Shown piece by piece: positions 7,809 to 16,008 of a stretch of DNA of 20,135 bases (its first letter is position 1; every line of letters starts with the position of its first letter). Source of the DNA: CAITNM01 sp964446295 (lineage in GTDB: Bacteria; Pseudomonadota; Alphaproteobacteria; Paracaedibacterales; CAITNM01); assembly GCA_964446295.1 (NCBI GenBank), contig CAYUNR010000026.1, positions 1-20,135 on the forward strand, read 5' to 3'. The position numbers and the translations under genes were made by a program. The notes beneath the pieces are model-generated. The model was given only the letters and a program-made list of their open reading frames with translations, made no database searches and had not been told where the DNA came from.

Positions 7809-8000
7809 ATGCACAGACTTCTGGAAATTTTATTTTTTTGTTCACTTGGGGCAACCATTATAGTCTTGGGGCTTGGGCTCAGCACGATGTTTTCAAAGTC
7901 ATCAAATCGTTTAGTGCTAAGCAATCGCCTTATGCGCTTGCGTGTTATGCTGCAAGGCCTTAGTATAATGCTGTTTCTATTATTAATATTATTAAAGTGA
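7809..8000 (+). CDS. HIG1-domain twin-transmembrane protein
   Basis: This 63-residue inner-membrane protein has two hydrophobic helices (residues about 4-25 and 48-62) joined by a short basic loop reading NRLVLSNRLMRLRVMLQGLSI. This matches the small HIG1 proteins of alphaproteobacteria, where the loop is typically N-x-x-x-SN-LMR-RV-LQ. The mitochondrial HIG1 relatives are associated with respiratory complexes; the bacterial role is not established. The stop TGA overlaps the GTG start of lepA (GTGA, 7997-8000), so the two should be translationally coupled. No strong ribosome-binding site was seen ahead of the ATG. Confidence 0.75.
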   Translation: MHRLLEILFFCSLGATIIVLGLGLSTMFSKSSNRLVLSNRLMRLRVMLQGLSIMLFLLLILLK

Positions 8001-9805
8001 AAAATATTCGAAATTTTTCGATCGTTGCTCATATCGATCACGGAAAATCTACTTTAGCTGACCGTCTTATTGAATTTTGTGGTGGCGTTGAAACCAGAGA
8101 TATGAAGGAGCAAATCCTTGATTCTATGGATATCGAACGCGAGCGCGGCATTACTATCAAGGCTCAAACTGTTCGTTTGAAATATAAAGCAAAAGACGGT
8201 CAGACATATAATTTGAATCTTATGGATACACCAGGACATGTGGACTTTGCTTATGAAGTGAGCAGGTCTTTAGCTGCATGTGAGGGATCACTGTTGGTAG
8301 TTGATGCAAGCCAAGGGGTTGAAGCGCAAACTCTAGCGAATGTTTACCAGGCTATCGATAATAACCATGATATTGTCACAGTTCTGAATAAAATTGATTT
8401 GCCAGCAGCAGAGCCGGATCGTATCCGGCAACAAATTGAAGATGTTATTGGCCTAGATGCATCAGATGCGGTGTTGATTTCTGCTAAAACAGGATTAGGT
8501 ATTCAAGATGTTTTAGAAGCTATCGTTCATAGATTGCCGCCTCCGCGCAATTCAGATGACTTAGAAGCTGCTAAAAAACCTTTGAAGGCATTGCTGGTCG
8601 ATAGTTGGTATGATCCATACCTTGGGGTTATTATTTTAGTGCGCATTATGGAAGGCGTTCTAAGAGTTGATCAACGTATAAAAATGATGAATGCCGGTGT
8701 TGTTTATGACGTCGATCGGGTAGGGTTTTTCACTCCAAAGCAAGAGCTGAAAAAAGAACTAAACCCAGGTGAAATTGGCTTTATAACAGCTAGCATAAAA
8801 AGTGTAGCTGATTGCAAAGTTGGTGATACTATTACCGATGAAAAAAAACCAACAGCTGAAGCTCTGACTGGTTTCAAGCCTTCTGTGCCAGTGGTTTTTT
8901 GTGGGTTGTTTCCATCTGATGCAGCTGAATTTGAACATCTGCGTGATAGTTTAGCTAAACTTCACTTGAATGACGCAAGTTTTCATTTTGAAGCAGAAAC
9001 TTCAGCAGCTTTAGGCTATGGCTTTAGATGCGGATTTTTGGGTCTGTTGCACCTTGAAATTATTCAAGAGCGCCTTGAACGTGAATTTAATTTAGATTTA
9101 ATTACCACTGCACCAAGTGTTGTTTATAAAATTCTTTTGAAAACCGGCAAGGTTCTTGAACTGCATAACCCCACGGATATGCCAGACGTCGTCAGAATTG
9201 AACGCATTGATGAGCCATGGATCAAAGCGACAATTATGGTGCCTGATGAATATTTAGGTTCTGTTCTGAATCTTTGTACAGAACGTCGTGGTGAACAGGT
9301 AGACTTAACCTATGCAGGCAATCGCGCCATGGTTGTGTACAAATTACCTTTGAATGAAATAGTTTTTGACTTCTATGATCGTTTGAAGTCAATCACACGG
9401 GGATACGCTTCTTTTGACTATCAAATAGAGGAATATCGCGAAGGAGATTTGGCAAAAGTTACAATTTTGGTGAACGCAGAGCCAGTTGATGCGCTCGGTA
9501 TGATTGTGCACCAAGGGCGAGCTGAAAGCAGAGGACGAATATTATGTTCTCGTTTGAAAGATCTTATCCCACGACAGCTTTTCAAAATTGCGATTCAAGC
9601 AGCAATCGGCGGAAAAATTATTGCGCGTGAAACAGTTTCTGCTATGCGTAAAGATGTTACAGCTAAATGCTATGGTGGTGATATTAGTCGTAAGCGTAAG
9701 CTTTTAGATAAGCAAAAAGCAGGTAAAAAACGTATGCGTCAGTTTGGAAATGTTGAAATTCCGCAAAGCGCGTTTATTGCGGCTTTAAAAATGGACGACG
9801 ATTAA
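7997..9805 (+). CDS. lepA: Elongation factor 4 (LepA), ribosome back-translocating GTPase
   Basis: A 602-residue translational GTPase, the usual LepA length. GTPase motifs are AHIDHGKS (11-18), the RGITI switch I (50-54), DTPGH (77-81) and NKID (131-134). Elongation-factor domain II and G''-like domains follow, ending in the LepA-specific basic C-terminal region (KRKLLDKQKAGKKRMRQFG), which reaches the peptidyl-transferase centre. The protein acts on stalled or mistranslocated ribosomes. The start is GTG 7997, inside the stop of the HIG1 gene. The next gene begins 17 bases after the TAA, so co-transcription is likely. Confidence 0.97.
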   Translation: MKNIRNFSIVAHIDHGKSTLADRLIEFCGGVETRDMKEQILDSMDIERERGITIKAQTVRLKYKAKDGQTYNLNLMDTPGHVDFAYEVSRSLAACEGSLLVVDASQGVEAQTLANVYQAIDNNHDIVTVLNKIDLPAAEPDRIRQQIEDVIGLDASDAVLISAKTGLGIQDVLEAIVHRLPPPRNSDDLEAAKKPLKALLVDSWYDPYLGVIILVRIMEGVLRVDQRIKMMNAGVVYDVDRVGFFTPKQELKKELNPGEIGFITASIKSVADCKVGDTITDEKKPTAEALTGFKPSVPVVFCGLFPSDAAEFEHLRDSLAKLHLNDASFHFEAETSAALGYGFRCGFLGLLHLEIIQERLEREFNLDLITTAPSVVYKILLKTGKVLELHNPTDMPDVVRIERIDEPWIKATIMVPDEYLGSVLNLCTERRGEQVDLTYAGNRAMVVYKLPLNEIVFDFYDRLKSITRGYASFDYQIEEYREGDLAKVTILVNAEPVDALGMIVHQGRAESRGRILCSRLKDLIPRQLFKIAIQAAIGGKIIARETVSAMRKDVTAKCYGGDISRKRKLLDKQKAGKKRMRQFGNVEIPQSAFIAALKMDDD

Positions 9806-9822
9806 ATTTTCAGAAGGTTACT

Positions 9823-11829
9823 ATGAAAAAAATAGCAATAATTCTCACAGCGCTTATAGCTAGTGGATTAGGATATTTTATGTGCAAAAAACAGGAGAAC
9901 TATTCTATGAACACTCAGCTAATTCCGCGGAAAGTTTTGTTTGGAAATCCTGAAAAAACAATGGTCAGACTAAGTTCAAATGGCCAGCAAATATCTTATT
10001 TGGCAAATTCAAATGGCGTATTGAATATTTTTACAGCAAAAATTGAAACACCTCATGAAGGTTCTGCTATTACCACAGATACAGGCAGAGGAATTCGACA
10101 ATATTTTTGGTTATATACTAGCCAGCACATTGCTTATCTCAAAGACGATGGGGGTGATGAAAATTGGCGCATTCATGTAGTAAATACTTGTACAAATGAA
10201 GATAAAAATTTCACTCCAGAAAAAGTTAATGCGCAAATTTATCATGTGTCAGATAAGTTTCCAGAAGAAATTTTAGTTGGATTAAATGATCGTGATCCCG
10301 CGTATCATGATGTTTACCGCTTAAATATTTTAACCGGTGAAAAAACACTTGTTTTGCAAAATGATCGTCATTTTAGTGATTTCGTTTTTGACGATGATTA
10401 CAATTTACGTTTTGCAACAATCACGACCGAAGGCGGTGGTGCTGAATCATTTAAAGCAATTCCAGCTGCTGAACCAGGAAAATATACTTGGGAAAGTTTT
10501 ATGAAAGTTGGCCTTGAAGATGTTTATACAACCCAACTATTAGGACTCACTAATGACGGTAATATTTTATACATGCTTGATAGCCGCGGTCATGACTTGA
10601 ATGTATTAAAAGAAATCAATCTCAGTACTAAGGTTGAAACAGTTTTGGCACAAGGAAAAAAAGCTGATATTGGCGGAGTTATGTCTCACCCACATACAGG
10701 GGTAATTGAAGCATATTCAACCAATTATCTGCGTACTGAATGGGCGTGCTTAGATAAAGAAATCGAAGACCACTTGAATACTATAAAGCAAACTTTAAAG
10801 GGTGAAGTGAATATAGCAAGCAGAACGCTCGATGATAATTTTTGGATTGTTGCTGATATGAGAGATGATGGTCCTACCGGGTATTATTTGTATCAAAAAG
10901 CCAAAAAAGCTCTAACGTTTCTGTTTAACCAGCGTGAGAATTTAACGAGCTACCAATTGGCTAAAATGGAAGGCGTCGTTATTAATGCGCGCGATGGTTT
11001 AGAACTTCCTGCTTATCTCACGAAACCAATTAATGTAAAAAGTCCTGTGCCTTTAGTTCTTCTGGTACATGGCGGACCAGTTGCGCGCGATGTCTGGGGA
11101 TACTATCCAGAAGCTCAATGGCTTGCTAATCGTGGGTATGCCGTATTGCAAGTGAATTATCGTGCTTCTAGCGGTCTTGGTAAATCTTTTATTTCAAAAG
11201 GTGACCGAGAATGGGGCGCTAAAATGCATGAAGACTTGCTAGATGCTGTAAGCTGGGCAATTAAAGAAGGTATCGCTGATCCTGCAAAAATTGCTATTTA
11301 TGGTGGTAGTTATGGTGGATATGCTGCTCTTTGGGGTGCAACCCATTCTGGTGATGTGTTTAAATGCGCTGTAGATATTGTTGGTCCATCTAACTTGCAA
11401 ACGCTTATGGCGACAATTCCACCATACTGGAAACCTTTCTTGGAACAATTATACCAAAGAATTGGTGATAATCGCACAGAAGAAGGCTTGGCTTTATTAA
11501 AAGAACGCTCTCCGTTAACCCATGTTGATAAAATTAATATTCCTATCTTAATTGCACATGGTGAAAAAGACCCTCGTGTAAAACAAGCTGAGTCTGAGCA
11601 AATTGTCGCTGCTATGAAAGCAAAAAACTTGGGCTACATTTATATGCTATTTATGGATGAAGGACACGGATTCGCAAGGCCTGAAAATAAATTTGCATTT
11701 TATGCGGTTGTTGAGCGTTTTCTTGCTGATAATTTAGGCGGTAAATTCGAAGTTATGACTAATGAATTCGAAAAAGCAACCTTAGCGCCAGAGCAAAAAG
11801 CTGAGTTGACGGCTCGTTTTAGGCCTTAG
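9823..11829 (+). CDS. S9-family (prolyl oligopeptidase-like) serine peptidase, exported or membrane-anchored
   Basis: The 668-residue product has an N-terminal hydrophobic segment (residues 3-20, after MKK) that should send it to the envelope. A beta-propeller-like region (about 40-400) follows, then an alpha/beta-hydrolase peptidase domain (about 410-668). The catalytic triad is visible: S496 in YGGSYGGYA, D583 in HGEKDPRVK and H615 in DEGHGF. HGGP near residue 420 is the usual oxyanion region. It would cleave short peptides; the preferred residue is unknown. AGAAGG lies five bases before the ATG. A segment MCKKQ follows the hydrophobic stretch, but the lipobox (YFMC) is poor, so a signal anchor is more likely than a lipoprotein. 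Its 3' end overlaps the convergent SH3 gene by 11 bases. Confidence 0.88.
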   Translation: MKKIAIILTALIASGLGYFMCKKQENYSMNTQLIPRKVLFGNPEKTMVRLSSNGQQISYLANSNGVLNIFTAKIETPHEGSAITTDTGRGIRQYFWLYTSQHIAYLKDDGGDENWRIHVVNTCTNEDKNFTPEKVNAQIYHVSDKFPEEILVGLNDRDPAYHDVYRLNILTGEKTLVLQNDRHFSDFVFDDDYNLRFATITTEGGGAESFKAIPAAEPGKYTWESFMKVGLEDVYTTQLLGLTNDGNILYMLDSRGHDLNVLKEINLSTKVETVLAQGKKADIGGVMSHPHTGVIEAYSTNYLRTEWACLDKEIEDHLNTIKQTLKGEVNIASRTLDDNFWIVADMRDDGPTGYYLYQKAKKALTFLFNQRENLTSYQLAKMEGVVINARDGLELPAYLTKPINVKSPVPLVLLVHGGPVARDVWGYYPEAQWLANRGYAVLQVNYRASSGLGKSFISKGDREWGAKMHEDLLDAVSWAIKEGIADPAKIAIYGGSYGGYAALWGATHSGDVFKCAVDIVGPSNLQTLMATIPPYWKPFLEQLYQRIGDNRTEEGLALLKERSPLTHVDKINIPILIAHGEKDPRVKQAESEQIVAAMKAKNLGYIYMLFMDEGHGFARPENKFAFYAVVERFLADNLGGKFEVMTNEFEKATLAPEQKAELTARFRP

Positions 11830-12295
11830 ACTCATTCGCATAAAGTCCCCAAACTTGCTTGCGAGAAACCCAGCCTTTGAAGCGACCCTGGACGTTGCGA
11901 ATTTCTATTTTGCACCAATTTGGTTGGGTTTCTAGCATTGTCGCTACGACTCCTGGTTCTATGCGCGCAATAATTTCTGATTGCTCATCTGGTTTACCAT
12001 GGAGGTTCTGTATACTTCCCATCACAATAACCATACGTTTTCCTGAAAGCAGGCTTTTATGCACCCAACCTTCAGTTCCCTGGTGATCACGAATTCGTCT
12101 CCAGGTATCAAATTCCGCAATAATTTCAACAGGTAATCCTTGGCGTACAAATCTCCATTCAATAGGGTAGTTATTTCCTGGCCCTACATGCATGTGAATT
12201 GATGCTGAGCGGAGTGACACAAATCTAGGTAAGTTTTGCGTTTGGCTTGCAAAAACAGCACCAAAAAGAAAAATAATGAAGAAGCGAATTAACAT
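11819..12295 (-). CDS. Exported bacterial SH3-domain protein
   Basis: A 158-residue protein. A signal peptide (residues 1-16, RFFIIFLFGAVFA) is followed by two SH3-like repeats. The first (about 26-84) has LRS-x-HMHVGPGNNYPIEW and TEGWVHKSLLSG. The second (about 88-147) has LHGKPDEQSEIIARIEPG and GWVSRKQVWG. Bacterial SH3 domains of this kind generally bind peptidoglycan peptides in the envelope. This layout is common in alphaproteobacteria; no enzyme domain is present. The ATG lies inside the end of dut (7-base overlap), indicating co-transcription and coupling. The 3' end overlaps the convergent S9 peptidase gene by 11 bases. Confidence 0.82.
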   Translation of the reverse strand: MLIRFFIIFLFGAVFASQTQNLPRFVSLRSASIHMHVGPGNNYPIEWRFVRQGLPVEIIAEFDTWRRIRDHQGTEGWVHKSLLSGKRMVIVMGSIQNLHGKPDEQSEIIARIEPGVVATMLETQPNWCKIEIRNVQGRFKGWVSRKQVWGLYANESKA

Positions 12296-12720
12296 CCAGT
12301 TGATCCAAATCCACCTGCACCACGAACAGTGCTATCTAAACTATTGACTTCATTCCAGGTGATGCGTTGATAAGCAGCAATTACCATTTGTGCAATTCGC
12401 ATGCCTGGTTCTATTGTGAATGCTTCTTCACCGTGGTTGATAACTATTACAGAAATTTCTCCGCGATAATCTGCATCAATAGTGCCTGGGGAATTTACCA
12501 AGGTAACACCATTTTTAATTGCTAAACCTGAACGAGGGCGAATTTGTGCTTCAAAACCTTTCGGTAAGGCAATTGCTATTCCTGTCGGAACTAACGATCT
12601 TTTTCCGGGTGCGACAATAATTGCTGTATCAATTGCTGCTGTTAAATCCATGCCAGCGCTGTCTTCTGTCGCGTAATTAGGTAGGGGAATGCCCCTTAGG
12701 TTTTTAATTTCTATTTGCAT
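12289..12720 (-). CDS. dut: dUTP diphosphatase (dUTPase)
   Basis: Trimeric dUTPase that hydrolyses dUTP to dUMP and pyrophosphate, supplying dUMP for thymidylate and keeping uracil out of DNA. All five family motifs are present in the 143 residues: DSAGMD (20-25), RPRSGLA (61-67), GTIDADYRGE (79-88, catalytic aspartate in the IDADY stretch), GMRIAQMV (106-113) and the C-terminal lid RGAGGFGSTG (133-142). The protein is full length. The ATG at 12720 has no clear Shine-Dalgarno sequence. The upstream 150 bases to lipB are non-coding and probably hold its promoter, although no convincing -35/-10 pair was found. It overlaps the downstream SH3 gene by seven bases. Confidence 0.96.
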   Translation of the reverse strand: MQIEIKNLRGIPLPNYATEDSAGMDLTAAIDTAIIVAPGKRSLVPTGIAIALPKGFEAQIRPRSGLAIKNGVTLVNSPGTIDADYRGEISVIVINHGEEAFTIEPGMRIAQMVIAAYQRITWNEVNSLDSTVRGAGGFGSTGC

Positions 12721-12870
12721 AATTCATACTATAAAAGTTATCTAAAATCGTCTTTTAATTACACTATTCTGAGCGATAAAGCAAGGGCAGATCTTAGATT
12801 AAAGGCGACCTGCTACCAGTATACGTGATTTTTAGTTAAAATTTTAGAGAATAAATTGTAGATAGCGAGA

Positions 12871-13515
12871 TTAAGAAGAAAGCTGTTCTTTTTGCCAAAG
12901 CTTTGCCGAAACAGCAATGCTTTTCATAATTTCTATCACCTGGTGAATGTCTGTTTTAATGCCTTCAGCTTGCAAGGATGTGACTCTATATTCTTTTAGT
13001 CCACATGGGATAATGCCTTTGTAATGAGATAAATCAGGATTTACGTTCAACGATAAGCCATGCCAGGTAACGCCTTGGGTAACACGCACACCAATGGCTG
13101 CAATTTTACGCTCACCCAGCTCATCGTCAAGCCAAACCCCAACCCGTCCTTGTTTGCGCACGCCGTTTAGACCAAAAATGCTTAGAATTTTTATAATCCA
13201 TTCCTCAAGTGTTTGTACAAATAACCTAATGTCATTATCACGTTTTTTAAGATCAACCATTACATAAACCACAAGCTGACCAGGTCCATGGTACGTATGT
13301 TTTCCACCACGCTGCGTTTGGAAAACGGGAAAGGTGGAATCAATTAAATCTGATTCTTTCGCGCTTGTACCCGCAGTGTACAATGGTGGGTGCTCTAGAA
13401 ACCAAATTACTTCATCTTCGCCTGAGCAAATGTCTTCAATGATTTTTTGCATGAACTGTATAGCGTCAGAGTATTCCACCGGTGCATTTGCAATCATAAA
13501 TTTAATTTGTGACAT
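12871..13515 (-). CDS. lipB: Octanoyl-ACP:protein N-octanoyltransferase (LipB)
   Basis: Transfers octanoyl from acyl carrier protein to lipoyl domains of 2-oxoacid dehydrogenases and the glycine-cleavage H protein, the first step of de novo lipoate attachment. The 214-residue protein carries the signature RGGKHTYHGPGQ (69-80) and the catalytic pair K137 (ERKIAAIGVRV) and C171 (GIIPCGL). WHGLSLNVNPDL (151-162) is also typical. It lies three bases after the APH-type kinase gene and is the last gene of the glnA-started cluster. 150 non-coding bases follow before dut. Confidence 0.95.
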   Translation of the reverse strand: MSQIKFMIANAPVEYSDAIQFMQKIIEDICSGEDEVIWFLEHPPLYTAGTSAKESDLIDSTFPVFQTQRGGKHTYHGPGQLVVYVMVDLKKRDNDIRLFVQTLEEWIIKILSIFGLNGVRKQGRVGVWLDDELGERKIAAIGVRVTQGVTWHGLSLNVNPDLSHYKGIIPCGLKEYRVTSLQAEGIKTDIHQVIEIMKSIAVSAKLWQKEQLSS

Positions 13516-13518
13516 TTC

Positions 13519-14487
13519 TTATTCCTGCACTGTATGTAGAAAATTTCTTAATGCTTCTGCTATGTATCCGTTATATAAACTAAATTCTTCAACACTTACG
13601 CATGATTCTATCCGACTAAAGCTAAGCGCAAATTGAAAATAGCTTAATTTTTCAGCAATAAGAAACGCCTCTCGCAATTCATCAATAGTTCCATAATCAA
13701 GCCAAATTTCAAGATATGCATTTTGTGCCTGTAAATATCTGCTATCAGTTCTTTGCAAATCATGATTACGTTTTGCACTATTCAAAGCAGTGGCTAATGA
13801 AAAGAACGGATGCGAAACGCAAGCATCACCCCAATCATTAATGGTAATACAGTTATCTTGAATCAAAATATTGTTATCGTGAAAATCGTTGTGTTCAATG
13901 GTTTCAGGAATATTATAAGCAGATAGTTGTTCACATAAATTTTGCACTTGGGGGTGAAGTTTTTGCAACATTTCAATTTCATATTTGCTGAGTCCAGCTA
14001 CTTCTAACAAATCTTCTCTGGCTACAAATTCCTTATAAAGTCCTGGAAGCCTTTTAAGTCTCCAATCATTTACGCCCATTAAAATAAATGATTCCACAAA
14101 AGGTATACTTGCGTTTTGAATTTTCGCATGTGTTTTTAGTGCATTGCAAAATAGCTGTGTTTGAAATTTTTGCTTTTGAATATCTCGTAAGACTTGTCCG
14201 GCATCTTTCATAAGAAAACATGACAGTTGTTCATTTATTGCTATCACTTCAGTAACAGCCGTTGAAAAATTTTCATGCATAAACCGTAGAATTTTTGGTT
14301 CAATTACAAAAGGGGCTGCCATCTGCTTTAAATACACCGATTCTTTCGATGTTTTAAAACGACTGACCTTTGACCATGGCATGTCACGAACCACAATGGG
14401 GCCATCAATTAGCTGGTAGTCAGAAAAAACAATTTGCTTCTTTGCCCAATCCATTACTTTTAAATTATGATCTGCTGTGTTGTTCAT
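13519..14487 (-). CDS. APH-family phosphotransferase (small-molecule kinase)
   Basis: A 322-residue protein of the aminoglycoside/choline kinase-like fold. The ATP-binding lysine is probably K54 (VYLKQ). The catalytic loop is HNDFHDNN (199-206, D201 as base) and the metal-binding motif is DWGD (218-221). The real substrate of most such chromosomal kinases is unknown, and this position is not evidence for antibiotic resistance. Its ATG overlaps the end of the L,D-transpeptidase gene (ATGA, 14484-14487) and its stop is three bases before lipB, so it sits firmly inside the operon. A role in modifying a cell-wall or metabolic compound is conceivable but not shown. Confidence 0.75.
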   Translation of the reverse strand: MNNTADHNLKVMDWAKKQIVFSDYQLIDGPIVVRDMPWSKVSRFKTSKESVYLKQMAAPFVIEPKILRFMHENFSTAVTEVIAINEQLSCFLMKDAGQVLRDIQKQKFQTQLFCNALKTHAKIQNASIPFVESFILMGVNDWRLKRLPGLYKEFVAREDLLEVAGLSKYEIEMLQKLHPQVQNLCEQLSAYNIPETIEHNDFHDNNILIQDNCITINDWGDACVSHPFFSLATALNSAKRNHDLQRTDSRYLQAQNAYLEIWLDYGTIDELREAFLIAEKLSYFQFALSFSRIESCVSVEEFSLYNGYIAEALRNFLHTVQE

Positions 14488-14960
14488 GGGCGTATTTCAA
14501 TTTTTGTACCTGTTGCTGTTGCATCGTAAATTTCTTTGATTTCTTCATTCGTAACGGCAATACAACCAAGGGTCCAATCTTTATTCACATGCAACTTTCC
14601 TAACCAAGCAAACGTTTTTCCCAAACCATGAATCATAATTTCACCACCGGCAGAACCCCCCTTTTCCTTAGCGTTCTTTTGGTCATGTGCATTTGGGTAA
14701 GAAACTTGTAGCGCTAAATAAAACTGACTGTTTGGATATTTATGAGAAACGAAATAAACACCTTCAGGCGTTTTGCCATCACCTTCTTGTTCTTTGTGTC
14801 CAATGGGACTGAACCCCAAGGCTATTTTGTATGTTTTAAGCTTTGTTTTTTTATGAAAAACACTCATACTACGAGCCGATTTTTCTACTAAAATGAGATT
14901 AATTTTGGGAAAAGGTTTTGCGATGGATGGTTTTTGTGCACCATAAAGAAATGCTGTCAT
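14484..14960 (-). CDS. L,D-transpeptidase (YkuD) family protein; signal peptide split by a frameshift
   Basis: The frame encodes a YkuD catalytic domain: H111 in IMIHGLG and the active-site block HVNKDWTLGCIAV (124-136) with C133. Such enzymes form 3-3 cross-links in peptidoglycan or attach lipoproteins to it, acting in the periplasm. As an open frame it begins at ATG 14960 with MTAFLYGAQKPS, which looks like the tail of a signal peptide. The missing head lies upstream in another frame: an ATG at 14995 in an ATGA overlap with the GNAT stop encodes MKKFLTLVTFF and then meets a T8 run (plus-strand A8, 14961-14968). One more T would give a classical signal peptide reading MKKFLTLVTFFFMTAFLYGA. 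As it stands, export is doubtful unless slippage occurs. Confidence 0.82.
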   Translation of the reverse strand: MTAFLYGAQKPSIAKPFPKINLILVEKSARSMSVFHKKTKLKTYKIALGFSPIGHKEQEGDGKTPEGVYFVSHKYPNSQFYLALQVSYPNAHDQKNAKEKGGSAGGEIMIHGLGKTFAWLGKLHVNKDWTLGCIAVTNEEIKEIYDATATGTKIEIRP

Positions 14961-14995
14961 AAAAAAAATGTAACCAAGGTTAAAAATTTTTTCAT
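14958..14995 (-). other. Detached signal-peptide start with T8 homopolymer ahead of the L,D-transpeptidase frame
   Basis: ATG at 14995-14993 overlaps the TGA of the upstream GNAT gene (ATGA) and opens MKKFLTLVTFFL before a stop. Distance to the in-frame downstream ATG is 35 bases, one short of a multiple of three. The T8 run at 14968-14961 is the obvious place for a lost base. Confidence 0.65.
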
Positions 14996-16005
14996 GGAAT
15001 TACTTTATAAACAACTTCATCGTAAAGCTTACCATCAATTGTGGTTTGAACTTCATTGCATACAACGCCGCTCATGCTTTGGTAAAAATCACGTGCGGGG
15101 GAATTTTTGGTTAGCGTAATAACAATGAAGGGGACTAAATCTTCTTCGCGTAATTTTTCAACAGCAGCTTTCCATAGCATGGTTGCTATTCTCTTGCGAT
15201 GATGATCTGCATCCACATAAAGCGCAAATATTTCACCTTTGCCAAATTCAGGGGTCCTGGAATATCCAGCATCACATTCGCCAACAATTTTTTCGTTATG
15301 CTCTACTACAAAAGTCCAATTATCACCTTTGGCCATATTTTCCAATCGCCAATCTAGCCTTTGTTTAGAGCAAATATTATCTAAATACGATTGATCAATT
15401 ATGCCTTTATAACTATGTTTCCAACCTCTAACTTGCAAATCAACGATTGCAGCAGCATCTTCAATAGTGGCTAATCGTAAATGATAGGGCGACTCAAACT
15501 TAAAAACAATGCGTTGAGGCTGGTGTACATCAAAATCAACTTTTTCAACAGATTCCGTAAAGTGTTCGTTAGTGTATGTGGCAATAACATGTTTCCAAAA
15601 ACCATAGGCAGGTGTATTTTCAGGAATGACTGAAACTTTCCATGACCCCTGAAACTGTTGCCATATTTCACGGGCTATTTTTTCGCCAATTCTTTTGCCT
15701 TGAAATTTTCCAAAAATAAAAAATTCACCGATCTCCCAGTAAAATTCTTCATCTTTAAATTGCTTATGTAGCAACGCAAAGCCGGCAAGCTCCTCGTCAA
15801 CTTTAATTAAAAAAGAGCGACGATTTTCTTCAGTAAAATAAATTTTAAAATCAAAGCATTCATACATGCCATCTTTGGGACAAGCCCACTCATGGGAAGT
15901 GAATCCACATGTGCGCGATATATCATAGATATAAAATCGCGCCATGTTTTGGATTACCGGATAATCAGCTAGGGTTGTGGGAATAAGTCTAGCTTGATTT
16001 TTCAT
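14992..16005 (-). CDS. Tandem double GNAT acetyltransferase
   Basis: A 337-residue protein made of two GNAT N-acetyltransferase domains. The first (about 5-170) has IGEFFIFGKFQGKRIGEKIA, with the acetyl-CoA-binding FQGKRIG at 101-107 and the ENTPAYGFWKHV helix. The second (about 175-337) starts LRLATIEDAAAI and has ALYVDADHHRKRIATMLW, where HHRKRIA (248-254) takes the place of Q/R-x-x-G-x-G/A, then NSPARDFYQSM. In domain 2 the usual first glycine of the loop is replaced (HRKRIA), which is tolerated in many GNATs. The two domains are not close duplicates, so this is a fusion of different GNATs. Substrates are unknown. It starts three bases after glnA and ends in a 4-base overlap with the L,D-transpeptidase leader. 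Confidence 0.82.
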   Translation of the reverse strand: MKNQARLIPTTLADYPVIQNMARFYIYDISRTCGFTSHEWACPKDGMYECFDFKIYFTEENRRSFLIKVDEELAGFALLHKQFKDEEFYWEIGEFFIFGKFQGKRIGEKIAREIWQQFQGSWKVSVIPENTPAYGFWKHVIATYTNEHFTESVEKVDFDVHQPQRIVFKFESPYHLRLATIEDAAAIVDLQVRGWKHSYKGIIDQSYLDNICSKQRLDWRLENMAKGDNWTFVVEHNEKIVGECDAGYSRTPEFGKGEIFALYVDADHHRKRIATMLWKAAVEKLREEDLVPFIVITLTKNSPARDFYQSMSGVVCNEVQTTIDGKLYDEVVYKVIP

Positions 16006-16008
16006 ACT

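Noticed and set aside
7754..8041. 95-codon minus-strand ORF over the HIG1 gene
   Set aside because: The HIG1 frame on the plus strand matches a known small family and is coupled to lepA; the minus frame has no features.
12721..12870. Possible tRNA or small RNA between lipB and dut
   Set aside because: No cloverleaf, T-loop consensus or hairpin with T-run could be found on either strand.
13519..14487. APH-family gene as an antibiotic-resistance determinant
   Set aside because: Family membership alone does not imply aminoglycoside modification, and the gene sits in a housekeeping-like operon with no mobile element nearby.
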